Below, in pieces: positions 25,463 through 35,916 of a stretch of DNA of 56,261 nt. The stretch is from Sinomicrobium pectinilyticum. GTDB lineage: Bacteria; Bacteroidota; Bacteroidia; Flavobacteriales; Flavobacteriaceae. The first letter of the stretch is position 1. Each line of letters starts with the position of its first letter. The stretch lies in contig NZ_RJTM01000091.1 in NCBI RefSeq assembly GCF_003725735.1, forward strand, positions 1-56,261, read 5' to 3'. The notes beneath the pieces were generated by a model, which saw nothing but the letters and a program-made list of their open reading frames with translations, made no database searches and had not been told where the DNA came from. The position numbers and the translations under genes are program-made.

Positions 25463-25470
25463 CAAATATA
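25463..25470 (-). promoter_or_regulatory. -7 box (TATATTTG) of the DUF2061-cysH operon
   Basis: The minus-strand TATATTTG fits TAnnTTTG and lies 18 bp before ATG 25444. The AT-rich segment 25470-25495 upstream, with a central ATCGAT, lies next to the Rrf2 gene and is a candidate operator for it, although its symmetry is poor. Confidence 0.5.
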
Positions 25471-25514
25471 CTATTAATCTATCGATTTACTAGAGTTTAA
25501 AAAGATTTTTTTTT

Positions 25515-25931
25515 TCAACTTTCGGCCGAAAGGTCTGCCAGGGTCTTCTTTTCCAACACGCTGAGCATGCTGTCCCTGAGTTCTACCATAACCCGGTTCA
25601 GAGAGCATGCTTCCTCTGTTTTGCAATCACTGCACTTTTCATAGAAATGCAGGCTGACGCATGGCAACGGCGCAATGGGTCCCTCCAGTATACGCATCAG
25701 GGCGGCAATAGTTATCTGTTCGGGATCTTTCAACAGGTAGTACCCTCCGCCCTTCCCTTTTTTGGAACCGAGAAAGCCGGAATTTTTTAATTGTAGTAAT
25801 ATGATTTCCAGGAATTTTTTGGAAATATTTTCACTTTCCGCAATTTCCGATATCAATACCGGTTTGCTATCTTCCCTCCTGGCCATATAAACCAGGGCCT
25901 TCAGCCCGTATTTGGTCTTTTTTGATAACAT
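25515..25931 (-). CDS. Rrf2-family transcriptional regulator
   Basis: This 138-residue winged-helix regulator begins MLSKKTKYGLKALVYMAR and shows the HTH ISEIAESENISKKFLEIILLQLKNSGFLGSKKGKGGGYYL. A cysteine group, PCVSLHFYEKCSDCKTEEAC, lies at about 89-108 and could hold a metal or an iron-sulfur cluster as in IscR or related proteins. It lies directly upstream of the DUF2061-cysH operon on the same strand, so control of sulfur assimilation is the simplest guess (inference). Confidence 0.92.
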   Translation of the reverse strand: MLSKKTKYGLKALVYMARREDSKPVLISEIAESENISKKFLEIILLQLKNSGFLGSKKGKGGGYYLLKDPEQITIAALMRILEGPIAPLPCVSLHFYEKCSDCKTEEACSLNRVMVELRDSMLSVLEKKTLADLSAES

Positions 25932-26000
25932 ATCTTAACTTGCCCTTAACTGTACTTCCGGAAGCGGGTCCCGGAAGTAAGTTCTGCTCTAATATAACAA

Positions 26001-26951
26001 TTATTTTTCGGTCTGTCCTTTTTCCAGGAACACCTCGGCCATCATACATCTCGCGCTCCCACCCCCGCAGGCTTCTATAACATCCAGCGAAGATGACAAT
26101 ATCCTGCAATGCTTTTCTATGGCCGCTTTTTGTCCGGGTGTCAGGCTATTGCGGGCAGCAGTACTCATAACGAGATATTTCGTACCATCCTGTCCCGCTA
26201 CCTGCAGCATATTACCTGCAAAATTATTGACCTGATCTTCCGTGATACTGATAATTTCCTTTCCGTCTTCCTTAAGATGGTTTACTACATTCCTGCGCTC
26301 TTTTTTGTCATCGAGGGAATCCAGGCAAATGACGGCAAAATCCTCGGCAATACACATCATTACGTTAGTGTGATATATTACCCTCCGCTTGCCTTCCACT
26401 GTCTGATAAGCGGTGAAAATGACCGGTGTATATTCGAAATTTTCACAAAATTCGATAAACAGTTCTTCATTTGCACGGGGGGATAATGCACAGTAAGCTT
26501 TACGGTTTACCCGGTCCAGCACCATACTTCCGGTCCCCTCCAGGAAAACCTCATCTTCTTCGGCCTCGGTATAATCGACAATCGTTTCTATACGGAACCC
26601 CTGTTCTTCTACGACATCGAGTACTTCTTCGCGGCGCTCCGCTCTTCGGTTTTCGGCAAACATGGGGTACAGGGCCACAGTAGCCTCGGCATGGAAGGAT
26701 ATCCAGTTATTGGGAAAAATGGAATCCGGCGTGTCCGGTTCGCGGGTATCTTCCACAACGATAACGGAGATCCCTGCCGCCCTAAGTTCTTCCACAAAAG
26801 TATCGAATTCCTGCAAAGCCTTTGCCTGAACCGTTTCCGGAAGCAGGTTATCCAGGACTTTCTGGTAATAATTGTTTACTGCGGTCTGTTCGTTCATCCG
26901 GAAATTCACCGGACGGATCATCAGAATGGTATCGGTTATCTGTCTTTCCAT
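26001..26951 (-). CDS. ctlX: Citrulline utilization hydrolase CtlX / arginine-deiminase-related protein
   Basis: The 316-residue product starts at MERQITD (26951), just 2 bp after the stop of the upstream gene. It has the guanidino-group-modifying fold: the opening ILMIRPVNFRMN, the substrate-binding FPNNWISFHAEA, the HTNVMMCI histidine segment and the C-terminal active-site Cys in ACGGGSARCMMAE. These features match the CtlX/amidinotransferase family. It probably hydrolyses citrulline, arginine or a related compound in the cytoplasm. It forms an operon with a second enzyme of the same superfamily. Confidence 0.85.
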   Translation of the reverse strand: MERQITDTILMIRPVNFRMNEQTAVNNYYQKVLDNLLPETVQAKALQEFDTFVEELRAAGISVIVVEDTREPDTPDSIFPNNWISFHAEATVALYPMFAENRRAERREEVLDVVEEQGFRIETIVDYTEAEEDEVFLEGTGSMVLDRVNRKAYCALSPRANEELFIEFCENFEYTPVIFTAYQTVEGKRRVIYHTNVMMCIAEDFAVICLDSLDDKKERRNVVNHLKEDGKEIISITEDQVNNFAGNMLQVAGQDGTKYLVMSTAARNSLTPGQKAAIEKHCRILSSSLDVIEACGGGSARCMMAEVFLEKGQTEK

Positions 26952-26953
26952 AG

Positions 26954-27868
26954 TTAATCCCTGGTTAATGGCATTGTTGAGCAACGAAATAACCCTTCCT
27001 GTTTGGCTATTTCGGCATAGGCTACTTCTTCCACTACAAATCCGTTCTCCCTGAGCCAGTTGTTCAGACGTGTAAAATTACGTTCGGAAACCACTACATT
27101 GGTATCTATTGAAAATACGTTGGAGAACATATAATACATTTCATCCCTGGTAATGTGAAACAGGTTGTCTTTTCCGAAAAGGCCCAGCAGATATTCATAA
27201 TCTTCCTGCACCCGGAAACCTCCTTTGTAAATGATCCCCCTGTCTTTTCCTACGGGCTGGAAACAACAATCCAGGTGCAGGGCATTATCCCTGGCATCGG
27301 TCTTTGATTTCACCAGGTCAAACTCTTTTACTTTCTTGTTCGGGAACATATCGCGGATAAACCCGACACCATGCATATTGGTCCTTGCCGTTATCTGGTC
27401 AGGATAATCATCGCCCTTATAGGTCCCCACAAAAATATGGTCGTTCCACAGCATAACATCTCCGCCCTCTATATGTGCTTCTTCGGGCGGTGTGATGATC
27501 TTCCCCGGGGGTATCTCATCCATGACATACTGAATGGCTTTCAGTTCCTTTTCCCTGTCGGGCAGGATATTGGATTTTATAAACAGGTCATCGATCACAA
27601 AAGCGATATCCCTGGCAAAAATCTGGTTACAGTCTGTTATAATTTCAGGGCGGAAAACCTGTATATCATATTTGTTCAACACACTGGCAAAGGCTTCTAT
27701 CTCTGTTACCATATCTTCTTCCTTCGGATAGGTCCCGGCCAGAATATGTTCCAGTGATTTAGGATCATAGGCTTCTTCGGGTCCGGGCACGGGGCCGTTA
27801 CTTTTTGCTGTCCCGAGTACCAATGCCCTTAACCTGGAGGTCTCGTCTTTTACATTCAGCTTCAACAT
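26954..27868 (-). CDS. DDAH/arginine-deiminase-family amidinohydrolase
   Basis: The 304-residue protein has FARDIAFVIDD, a GGDV motif (EEAHIEGGDVMLW), the catalytic His in DNALHLDCCF and the catalytic Cys near the end (GLFRCSTMPLTRD). This arrangement is that of dimethylarginine dimethylaminohydrolase, arginine deiminase and glycine amidinotransferase relatives. The precise substrate is not certain. It is the first gene of a two-gene operon with ctlX (2-bp gap) and has its own TATATTTG box just upstream. Confidence 0.87.
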   Translation of the reverse strand: MLKLNVKDETSRLRALVLGTAKSNGPVPGPEEAYDPKSLEHILAGTYPKEEDMVTEIEAFASVLNKYDIQVFRPEIITDCNQIFARDIAFVIDDLFIKSNILPDREKELKAIQYVMDEIPPGKIITPPEEAHIEGGDVMLWNDHIFVGTYKGDDYPDQITARTNMHGVGFIRDMFPNKKVKEFDLVKSKTDARDNALHLDCCFQPVGKDRGIIYKGGFRVQEDYEYLLGLFGKDNLFHITRDEMYYMFSNVFSIDTNVVVSERNFTRLNNWLRENGFVVEEVAYAEIAKQEGLFRCSTMPLTRD

Positions 27869-27886
27869 AAAGGTGATGATTTGTTA

Positions 27887-27894
27887 CAAATATA
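27887..27894 (-). promoter_or_regulatory. -7 box (TATATTTG) of the DDAH-like/ctlX operon
   Basis: TATATTTG on the minus strand lies 18 bp before the ATG at 27868 and immediately after the gltA terminator, whose T-run it abuts. Confidence 0.5.
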
Positions 27895-27928
27895 AAAAAA
27901 GCAGGGATGCACAGCCGTGCGTCCCTGC
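27894..27928 (-). terminator. Rho-independent terminator of citrate synthase
   Basis: On the minus strand a 12-bp stem (27901-27912 with 27917-27928, one G-T pair, four-base loop) is followed by seven Ts (27894-27900). It lies 52 bp after the gltA stop. Confidence 0.88.
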
Positions 27929-27980
27929 CTGTTTTTCCAAAAAAGATCGAGAAAATTTCCGGTCTTTTATGCTTGTTATT

Positions 27981-29264
27981 TTATCTTTTGGCTATATCCT
28001 CGAACGGACGTTGGTTTTCCCCGATATACACTTGTCTCGGTCTTCCGATAGGTTCATTGCGCAGACGCATTTCCCTCCATTGTGCTATCCATCCGGGAAG
28101 TCGTCCCATAGCGAACATTACGGTAAACATTTCCGTAGGGATGCCCAGTGCCCTGTAGATAATTCCGGAGTAGAAATCCACATTCGGATAGAGTTTTCTG
28201 TCGACGAAATACGGATCTTCCAACGCTTCTTTTTCCAGGCCTTTTGCAATATCCAGTACCGGGTCTACAACGCCGAGGTCCCCGAGAACTTCATCTGCCG
28301 CTTTTTTAATAATCCTTGCACGGGGATCGAAATTCTTATATACCCTGTGACCAAATCCCATCAGTCGGAAAGGGTCTTCTTTATCCTTGGCCTTGGCCAT
28401 ATATTTTTTAGTATCTCCTCCGTCGGCCTTGATGCCTTCGAGCATTTCTATAACGGCCTGGTTAGCGCCGCCGTGAAGCGGCCCCCAAAGCGCCGAAATA
28501 CCCGCAGAGATCGAGGCAAACAGACCTGCATGGGAAGATCCTACGATCCGGACCGTAGACGTGGAACAGTTTTGCTCATGATCCGCATGAAGTATCAGCA
28601 ACTTGTCCAGGGCATTGATGACAATCTCATTTCTTTTATATTCCTTGTTAGGTCTTTTGAACATCATTTTGGCGATGTTTTCTACGTATCCGAGGGTATC
28701 ATCCCCGTAGTCCAGCGGAAGTCCTTCTTTTTTGCGCAGTGTCCATGCCACGAGGACCGGAAATTTCGCCATCAGTTTCACTATGGCCTTATACATATCC
28801 TCCTCAGAAGATACGTTGACCGAAGAAGGGTTAAATGCAATAAGAGCACTGGTTAAAGACGCCAGGACTCCCATAGGATGAGCAGATTTCGGAAAGCTGT
28901 CGAGTATTTTCTTCATTTCCTCATCTACCACGGCCTGGTCTTTTATATCATCGTGGAATTTCTCCAGTTGACTTTTTGTAGGCAACTCGCCAAAGATCAA
29001 AAGATATGCAACCTCAAGGAAATCGGCCTTCTCGGCCAGTTCTTCGATAGTATAACCCCGGTAACGGAGAATTCCTTTTTCACCGTCCAGATAGGTAATA
29101 GCACTCTCACAAGATCCGGTATTCTTATACCCGGGATCAAGAGTTATGATCCCGCTTTTTGCCCGGAGCGTCTTGATATCTATCGCTATTTCATCTTCTG
29201 TTCCTATGGTTACAGGAAACTCATATTTCTCACCGTTATACTCTAAGGTAGCAATTTTTGACAT
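27981..29264 (-). CDS. gltA: Citrate synthase
   Basis: The enzyme condenses acetyl-CoA with oxaloacetate to start the TCA cycle. The product is 427 residues from MSKIATLEYNG (29264), the normal length of the Gram-negative type; the frame above has no conserved sequence. Key parts are GILRYRGYTIEELAEK, the catalytic histidine regions DHEQNCSTSTVRIVGSSHAGLFASISAGISALWGPLHGGAN and MGFGHRVYKNFDPRA, and the C-terminal GRLPGWIAQWREM. It has its own terminator. Confidence 0.97.
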   Translation of the reverse strand: MSKIATLEYNGEKYEFPVTIGTEDEIAIDIKTLRAKSGIITLDPGYKNTGSCESAITYLDGEKGILRYRGYTIEELAEKADFLEVAYLLIFGELPTKSQLEKFHDDIKDQAVVDEEMKKILDSFPKSAHPMGVLASLTSALIAFNPSSVNVSSEEDMYKAIVKLMAKFPVLVAWTLRKKEGLPLDYGDDTLGYVENIAKMMFKRPNKEYKRNEIVINALDKLLILHADHEQNCSTSTVRIVGSSHAGLFASISAGISALWGPLHGGANQAVIEMLEGIKADGGDTKKYMAKAKDKEDPFRLMGFGHRVYKNFDPRARIIKKAADEVLGDLGVVDPVLDIAKGLEKEALEDPYFVDRKLYPNVDFYSGIIYRALGIPTEMFTVMFAMGRLPGWIAQWREMRLRNEPIGRPRQVYIGENQRPFEDIAKR

Positions 29265-29634
29265 AATAATTCTATAGATTTTAGATTCACTTATTTCCCC
29301 ATCCCGGTAATCCGGCAGAAGCCCGGACAAGAGATGTGGACGAGAGTTGCGAAAATACAAAATAATGTGTTAATATAAGGTTAATTACCACTATTTTTGC
29401 TTGTTTCACGACACAAAAAAAGGATATTCCGTACCGGTACGGCACGAGCTGTTCGCCTTGAATTATAACGCATTCTCTGTATGCTCCGGGACCGGCTTCT
29501 GCACATTTCAAAAAAACCGCAGGGAACGATGTTTAACCCGAAATCCGAACAAGGGGAAAAGCTTCAAAAGCAAAAACCCCGGGCGTTCTGTTTCCGGGGT
29601 TTTTCTTATCTGTCATACTTCCGGGCGGAAATAC
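29265..29634. other. gltA-eno intergenic region
   Basis: The 370-bp gap has no supported gene. It contains two copies of a GATTTTA-like heptamer (29276-29287) next to the gltA start, a perfect 14-bp palindrome CCGTACCGGTACGG (29429-29442) and the enolase terminator at 29572-29605. The plus-strand ORF from 29401 continues antisense into eno and looks like chance. Confidence 0.5.
29572..29605 (-). terminator. Rho-independent terminator of enolase
   Basis: AAAACCCCGG (29573-29582) and CCGGGGTTTT (29594-29603) form a 10-bp stem with an 11-base loop. On the minus strand it is followed by TTTTTGC and lies about 30 bp after the eno stop. Confidence 0.85.
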
Positions 29635-30936
<1,302 letters not shown>

Positions 30937-30982
30937 TTATATTCTTTTTCTTTTTCGTTTGTTATGGCTGAATATTATTACA

Positions 30983-32101
30983 CTAACTGTTTACTATTGG
31001 CCTTTTGGCGATCATTTCTATGAACTGATCAAAAAGGTAAGAGGCATCGTGAGGTCCGGGACTGGCTTCCGGGTGATATTGAACAGAAAAGCAGTTCTTC
31101 CCTTTGATACGGATACCTGCAACGGTATTGTCGTTCAGATGCAGGTGTGTGATTTCCACTTCCGGATGGTTCTCTACTTCTTCCCGGTTTACCGCAAACC
31201 CGTGGTTCTGCGACGTTATCTCTCCTTTACCGGATATCTCATTTTTTACGGGGTGATTGATCCCTCTGTGCCCATTGTGCATTTTGTATGTGGATATACC
31301 CTGGGACAGGGCTATGATCTGATGCCCGAGGCAAATACCGAAAAGAGGAAGGTCCTCGTCGATTATCCTTTTTGCTACTGCAATGGCACTATCCAGCGGT
31401 TCGGGGTCTCCCGGGCCATTGGACAGGAAATAACCGTCCGGATTCCATGCCTGTAATTCCTCAAAGCCGGTATCGTAAGGAAAAACTTTAACATAAGCAT
31501 CTCTTGCCGCAAGGTTTCTCAGAATGTTCTTTTTGATCCCCAGGTCCAGTGCTGCAATTTTGTATGTAGCATCCGGATTACCGAAGTAGTAAGGTTCTTT
31601 TGTGGACACTTTCGAGGATAATTCCAGTCCCTCCATATCGGGAACCTCTGCCAGCTGTGCTTTCAATTCGTCAATTTTTTCTATCTCCGTGGAAATTACG
31701 GCATTCATGGCGCCATGGTCCCTGATGTAACTCACCAAAGCCCTTGTATCCACATCGGAAATAGCGAACAGGTTATTTTCTTCCAGAAACTCTTTCAGGG
31801 AACCTTTGGCATCCACCCGTGAGTAATCGTAACTGAAGTTCTTGCAAACAAGTCCTGCTATTTTAACCGAATCCGATTCTACCTCTTCCTCGTTAACGCC
31901 ATAGTTACCGATGTGTGCATTTGTGGTTACCATGATCTGACCGAAATAGGAGGGGTCCGTAAAGATCTCCTGATAACCGGTCATCCCGGTATTAAAACAC
32001 ACTTCACCGAAGGCAGTTCCTTCTTTACCTACTGCTTTTCCATAAAAAATGGTCCCATCCGCAAGGATAATGACCGCTTTCTTTCTTGATTGATACTTCA
32101 T
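30983..32101 (-). CDS. carA: Carbamoyl-phosphate synthase small subunit
   Basis: This 372-residue glutaminase subunit supplies ammonia to CarB for carbamoyl phosphate synthesis in the arginine and pyrimidine pathways. The N-terminal domain (about 1-180) starts AVIILADGTIFYGKAVG. The class I amidotransferase domain has FGICLGHQIIALS (nucleophile Cys) and YHPEASPGPHDASYLF (His-Glu). carB is not in this window. It follows the ribosomal block after its terminator. Confidence 0.97.
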   Translation of the reverse strand: MKYQSRKKAVIILADGTIFYGKAVGKEGTAFGEVCFNTGMTGYQEIFTDPSYFGQIMVTTNAHIGNYGVNEEEVESDSVKIAGLVCKNFSYDYSRVDAKGSLKEFLEENNLFAISDVDTRALVSYIRDHGAMNAVISTEIEKIDELKAQLAEVPDMEGLELSSKVSTKEPYYFGNPDATYKIAALDLGIKKNILRNLAARDAYVKVFPYDTGFEELQAWNPDGYFLSNGPGDPEPLDSAIAVAKRIIDEDLPLFGICLGHQIIALSQGISTYKMHNGHRGINHPVKNEISGKGEITSQNHGFAVNREEVENHPEVEITHLHLNDNTVAGIRIKGKNCFSVQYHPEASPGPHDASYLFDQFIEMIAKRPIVNS

Positions 32102-32231
32102 GTACGGATAAGTATTTTTATAAAAATTCTTCCGGAGTCCTTTTGATCTCAGGCCTTACCTGGTATTACAGAATTATTCAGACCATCTGTTCCGGACATT
32201 CCGAAGAACTTTAAAAAGTTTTACAAAATAA

Positions 32232-32270
32232 CATAAAAAAAAGGATAAACTAAAATGTTTATCCTTTTGA
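32232..32270 (-). terminator. Terminator at the end of the ribosomal protein operon
   Basis: AAAAGGATAAAC (32239-32250) and GTTTATCCTTTT (32257-32268) form a perfect 12-bp stem with a six-base loop. On the minus strand it is followed by a T-run. It lies 28 bp after the rplQ stop. Confidence 0.9.
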
Positions 32271-32295
32271 TATGTAATGATTTCGTTATCATTTG

Positions 32296-32868
32296 TTATT
32301 CCTCCGACGAAGGTTTTTTATCTTCTCCTTCCGCGGCTTTATCGGCTTTTTCTGCCTTAGGTTCTTTCTTAGGGGCCTCTGCTTTCTTTTCTTCAGTAGC
32401 TTTTTCTTCCTTTACGGCAGTTTCGGCTTTTGCAGTTTCCTCCTGAGATTTTTTGCTTCGTCCCCTTCTGGTAGACTTCTTCTTGGCTCCTTTACCTGTT
32501 TCGTAAGTTTCGTTGTAATCTACAAGTTCAATAAGGGCCATATCTGCGTTATCACCTAAACGATTACCCAGCTTAATAATCCTGGTGTATCCTCCGGGAC
32601 GATCCGCAACTTTAACAGCCACATCCCTGAAGAGCTCGGTTACGGCATATTTATTTCTCAGCTTGCTGAAAACTACTCTCCGGTTATGGGTAGTATCTTC
32701 TTTGGACTTGGTTACCAAAGGCTCGATAAATTGCTTCAGAGCTTTAGCCTTTGCTACTGTTGTGTTAATACGCTTGTGTTCTATTAAAGAGCACGCCATA
32801 TTTGCCAACATAGCCTTCCGGTGTGCTGATTTCCTCCCTAAGTGGTTTATTTTCTTTCCGTGTCTCAT
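32296..32868 (-). CDS. rplQ: 50S ribosomal protein L17 with long charged tail
   Basis: The L17 core (residues 1 to about 120; [21 protein letters not shown] and [21 protein letters not shown]) is standard. The last 70 residues form a tail made almost only of K, E, A and P (for example [20 protein letters not shown]), so the protein has 190 residues against about 120 to 130 in most bacteria. Extended L17 tails are common in Bacteroidota. It is the last gene of the alpha part of the operon. Confidence 0.97.
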   Translation of the reverse strand: MRHGKKINHLGRKSAHRKAMLANMACSLIEHKRINTTVAKAKALKQFIEPLVTKSKEDTTHNRRVVFSKLRNKYAVTELFRDVAVKVADRPGGYTRIIKLGNRLGDNADMALIELVDYNETYETGKGAKKKSTRRGRSKKSQEETAKAETAVKEEKATEEKKAEAPKKEPKAEKADKAAEGEDKKPSSEE

Positions 32869-32891
32869 CTTAATTCCCTAATTGTTCTTTT

Positions 32892-32927
32892 CCGAAAATG
32901 TACTCCCCTGACGGGGAATACATTCGA
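32892..32927 (-). other. Hairpin in the rpoA-rplQ gap
   Basis: A stem built from CGAA/TTCG, ATGTA/TACAT and TCCCC/GGGGA, with small internal mismatches and a TGAC loop, fills most of this 71-bp gap. No T-run follows directly, so processing or partial attenuation is more likely than full termination. Confidence 0.5.
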
Positions 32928-32939
32928 AAAAGGAAAAGA

Positions 32940-33932
32940 TTAATCTTTATCTAATTTATATTTTGACAAATCCATCCCGAAGCTCAGTCCTTTCACGCTT
33001 ACCAGTTCTTCCAGTTCAGTCAGGGACTTTTTACCGAAGTTTCGGAATTTCATTAAATCGTTCTTGTTAAAGGACACCAGGTCTCCCAGGGTATCCACCT
33101 CTGCGGCTTTCAGACAGTTCAATGCACGTACGGACAGGTCCATGTCCACCAGTTTGGTTTTCAGCAATTGCCTCATGTGCAGGGATTCCTCATCATAAGT
33201 TTCTGTCTGTGCAATCTCATCGGCTTCGAGTGTTATCCTCTCATCGGAGAACAACATAAAGTGATGGATCAGTATTTTGGCCGCTTCGGTAAGGGCATCT
33301 TTAGGATGAATGGAACCGTCGGTGATAATTTCAAAAACCAGTTTTTCATAATCAGTCTTCTGTTCCACACGATAGTTCTCTATACTATATTTTACGTTCT
33401 TTATCGGAGTAAAGATAGAATCCGTAAAAATAGTTCCTATAGGAGCGTTGGGCTTTTTGTTTTCTTCAGCAGGAACATACCCCCTTCCTTTTTCTATGGT
33501 GAGCTCCAGGTTGATGTTAACACTTGGCTCCATATTACAGATTACCAGATCCGGGTTCAGCACCTGAAAACCGGAAATGAATTTCTGAAAGTCTCCTGCT
33601 GTCAACTGCTCCTTACCGGTAACGGAAACAGAAACCGTCTCGTTATCCACATCTTCTATCTGTCTTTTAAAACAAATCTGCTTCAGATTGAGGATGATTT
33701 CCGTAACGTCTTCTACCACACCGGATATAGTGGAAAATTCATGTTCCACACTATCTATTTTTACCGATGTAATAGCAAAACCGTCCAAAGAAGCCAGCAA
33801 GACTCTTCGCAATGCGTTACCAACGGTCAATCCGTATCCGGGTTCCAAAGGACGAAATTCAAATTTCCCTTCGAAATCGGAAGAATCGATCATTATAACT
33901 TTATCGGGCTTTTGAAAATTAAATATTGCCAT
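32940..33932 (-). CDS. rpoA: RNA polymerase alpha subunit
   Basis: The 330-residue product has the dimerising N-terminal domain ([28 protein letters not shown]) and the C-terminal domain from about 250 ([46 protein letters not shown]). The alpha-CTD contacts UP elements and regulators. It sits between rpsD and rplQ as usual. Confidence 0.98.
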   Translation of the reverse strand: MAIFNFQKPDKVIMIDSSDFEGKFEFRPLEPGYGLTVGNALRRVLLASLDGFAITSVKIDSVEHEFSTISGVVEDVTEIILNLKQICFKRQIEDVDNETVSVSVTGKEQLTAGDFQKFISGFQVLNPDLVICNMEPSVNINLELTIEKGRGYVPAEENKKPNAPIGTIFTDSIFTPIKNVKYSIENYRVEQKTDYEKLVFEIITDGSIHPKDALTEAAKILIHHFMLFSDERITLEADEIAQTETYDEESLHMRQLLKTKLVDMDLSVRALNCLKAAEVDTLGDLVSFNKNDLMKFRNFGKKSLTELEELVSVKGLSFGMDLSKYKLDKD

Positions 33933-33953
33933 AATACGACAGCTGTCTGATTA

Positions 33954-34559
33954 TTATTTAGAGTATAACTCGACGATTAATTGTTCTTTGATGTTTTCCG
34001 GAATTTGTATTCTTTCCGGAACGGCTACGAAAGAACCTTCTTTTTTCTCTGTATTCCAGGTAATCCATTCATACACGCTGGAGTTGTTTGCCAGGGAATT
34101 CTCTATAACTTCAAGAGATTTTGACTTTTCACGAACTCCAACAACATCGCCGGGTTTTAAAGTATAAGAAGGAATATTTACGATTTCCCCGTTTACGGTA
34201 ATATGACGGTGTGACACCAATTGTCTTGCCCCCCTTCTGGAAGGTGCAACTCCCATCCTGTAGACCACATTGTCCAGACGGGACTCACATAATTGCAGTA
34301 ATACCTCACCGGTAACCCCTTTGCTTCGGTTAGCCTTTTCAAACAGGTTCCTGAATTGTTTTTCGAGGATTCCGTAAGTATATTTTGCTTTTTGCTTCTC
34401 CATTAACTGGATAGCATATTCTGATTTTTTCCCTCTCCTGCGGTTGTTACCGTGTTGTCCAGGAGGGTAATTTTTCTTTTCAAAAGATTTGTCGTCTCCA
34501 AAGATCGGCTCTCCGAATTTTCTTGCGATCTTCGTTTTTGGACCTGTATATCTTGCCAT
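33954..34559 (-). CDS. rpsD: 30S ribosomal protein S4
   Basis: This 201-residue primary 16S rRNA binding protein has the S4 RNA-binding domain ([33 protein letters not shown]). The N-terminus lacks the zinc-binding cysteine set found in some S4 forms. It may also act in autoregulation of the alpha operon, as in E. coli; no site was identified here. Confidence 0.98.
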   Translation of the reverse strand: MARYTGPKTKIARKFGEPIFGDDKSFEKKNYPPGQHGNNRRRGKKSEYAIQLMEKQKAKYTYGILEKQFRNLFEKANRSKGVTGEVLLQLCESRLDNVVYRMGVAPSRRGARQLVSHRHITVNGEIVNIPSYTLKPGDVVGVREKSKSLEVIENSLANNSSVYEWITWNTEKKEGSFVAVPERIQIPENIKEQLIVELYSK

Positions 34560-34648
34560 GTTTTTAAATATTTTTGAGGATGATTATGAATTAAGGCTTA
34601 TCCTTCGATAATCGTTAACTATCCCCGTTGTATAACTGATTAAATTAC

Positions 34649-35041
34649 TTAAACTCTTCTTCTTTTCGGCGGACGACATCCGTTGTGAGGTAACGGAGTA
34701 ACATCAATGATTTCTGTTACTTCTATACCTGCATTGTGAATGGTACGGATAGCTGATTCTCTTCCGTTACCCGGTCCTTTCACATAAACTTTTACCTTCC
34801 TCAGACCGGCTTCCTGCGCTATTTTAGCAGCATCTTCCGCAGCTACCTGGGCGGCATAGGGCGTATTTTTCTTAGATCCCCTAAAACCCATTTTCCCGGC
34901 AGATGACCATGACACCACGTCTCCTTTTTTATTGGTCAGAGATATGATGATATTGTTGAATGATGCAGAAATATGCGCCTCACCTACAGATTCTACAACG
35001 ACCTTGCGTTTTTTAGAAGTTTTTGTATTTGACTTTGCCAT
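34649..35041 (-). CDS. rpsK: 30S ribosomal protein S11
   Basis: The 130-residue protein shows [39 protein letters not shown] and the C-terminal [15 protein letters not shown]. It lies on the 30S platform. A 13-bp gap separates it from rpsM and an 89-bp gap from rpsD. Confidence 0.98.
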   Translation of the reverse strand: MAKSNTKTSKKRKVVVESVGEAHISASFNNIIISLTNKKGDVVSWSSAGKMGFRGSKKNTPYAAQVAAEDAAKIAQEAGLRKVKVYVKGPGNGRESAIRTIHNAGIEVTEIIDVTPLPHNGCRPPKRRRV

Positions 35042-35054
35042 ATTACCCTACGTA

Positions 35055-35429
35055 TTATTTAGTTGCTTTCTTCTTGTTGGCAACAGTTTTTCGTTTACCT
35101 TTTCTAGTCCTGGAATTATTCTTGGTCCTCTGTCCTCTCAGCGGTAAACCAATCCTGTGACGGATACCTCTGTAACATCCGATATCCATCAATCGCTTGA
35201 TGTGAATCTGCACTTCAGAACGCAACTCTCCTTCAATCTTGAAAGCACCTACGGCTTCACGGATACGGTTAATTTCGTCATCGGTCCATTCAGACACTTT
35301 GGTATCTTCATTTACTTCCGCTTTAGCCAAAATTTCTTTGGCCCTGCTTTTTCCAATACCAAAAATATAGGTTAACGAAATAACCCCTCTTTTGTGTTTT
35401 GGTATATCAACTCCTGCGATTCTTGCCAT
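35055..35429 (-). CDS. rpsM: 30S ribosomal protein S13
   Basis: The 124-residue product opens [26 protein letters not shown] and ends in a basic tail with [22 protein letters not shown]13 sits in the 30S head and touches the P-site tRNA. It follows rpmJ by 2 bp. Confidence 0.98.
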   Translation of the reverse strand: MARIAGVDIPKHKRGVISLTYIFGIGKSRAKEILAKAEVNEDTKVSEWTDDEINRIREAVGAFKIEGELRSEVQIHIKRLMDIGCYRGIRHRIGLPLRGQRTKNNSRTRKGKRKTVANKKKATK

Positions 35430-35431
35430 AA

Positions 35432-35548
35432 TTACCCTTGTCTTTGTTTAAATCTAGGATTCTTTTTATTAATTACGTACAATTTCCCCTTACGACGCAC
35501 AATCTTGCACTCGGGACTTCTCTTCTTTAATGATGCTCTTACTTTCAT
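35432..35548 (-). CDS. rpmJ: 50S ribosomal protein L36
   Basis: A 38-residue frame on the minus strand (ATG 35546-35548, TAA at 35432) reads [20 protein letters not shown] and ends NPRFKQRQG, unmistakably L36. Only one cysteine (C14) of the usual zinc-binding C-C-C-H set remains, so this is the zinc-free form. Three GTTCAAG-like heptamers lie directly upstream at 35560-35580. Confidence 0.96.
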   Translation of the reverse strand: MKVRASLKKRSPECKIVRRKGKLYVINKKNPRFKQRQG

Positions 35549-35559
35549 GATAATTCAAT

Positions 35560-35580
35560 GTTCAAGGTTCAAGGTCCAAG
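35560..35580. repeat. Three-unit heptamer repeat upstream of rpmJ
   Basis: GTTCAAG, GTTCAAG and GTCCAAG follow each other without a gap (CTTGAAC or CTTGGAC on the coding strand). They occupy positions 12-32 before the rpmJ start codon. Confidence 0.7.
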
Positions 35581-35603
35581 TTTAACTTTGAGGTCCGAAC
35601 CAT

Positions 35604-35819
35604 TTAATATCTATAAGTGATTCTTGCTTTTGAAAGGTCATAAGGACTCATCTCCAGTTTTACCTTATCGCCAGGCAACAGTTTTATATAATGCATACGC
35701 ATTTTACCGGATATATGAGCAGTAACCACATGACCGTTTTCCAGTTCTACCCGAAACATTGCATTGGACAATGCTTCGATTATCGTTCCGTCTTGCTCTA
35801 TTGCTGCTTGTTTAGCCAT
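35604..35819 (-). CDS. infA: Translation initiation factor IF-1
   Basis: This 71-residue S1-fold protein binds the 30S A site during initiation. It shows [56 protein letters not shown]. Its place between secY and rpmJ is the usual Bacteroidota order without map. Confidence 0.98.
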   Translation of the reverse strand: MAKQAAIEQDGTIIEALSNAMFRVELENGHVVTAHISGKMRMHYIKLLPGDKVKLEMSPYDLSKARITYRY

Positions 35820-35916
35820 TTATATACTTCTCAATTTTTTGACCTGCCTGTGCGGCAGATAGGTTTATGATTTATGATGTCGTCGATATTCCCAACCCAT
35901 AAAGCCATCGCTATCT

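Noticed and set aside
27873-28856. 327-residue plus-strand open frame
   Set aside because: It is antisense to citrate synthase and has no recognisable domain or signal.
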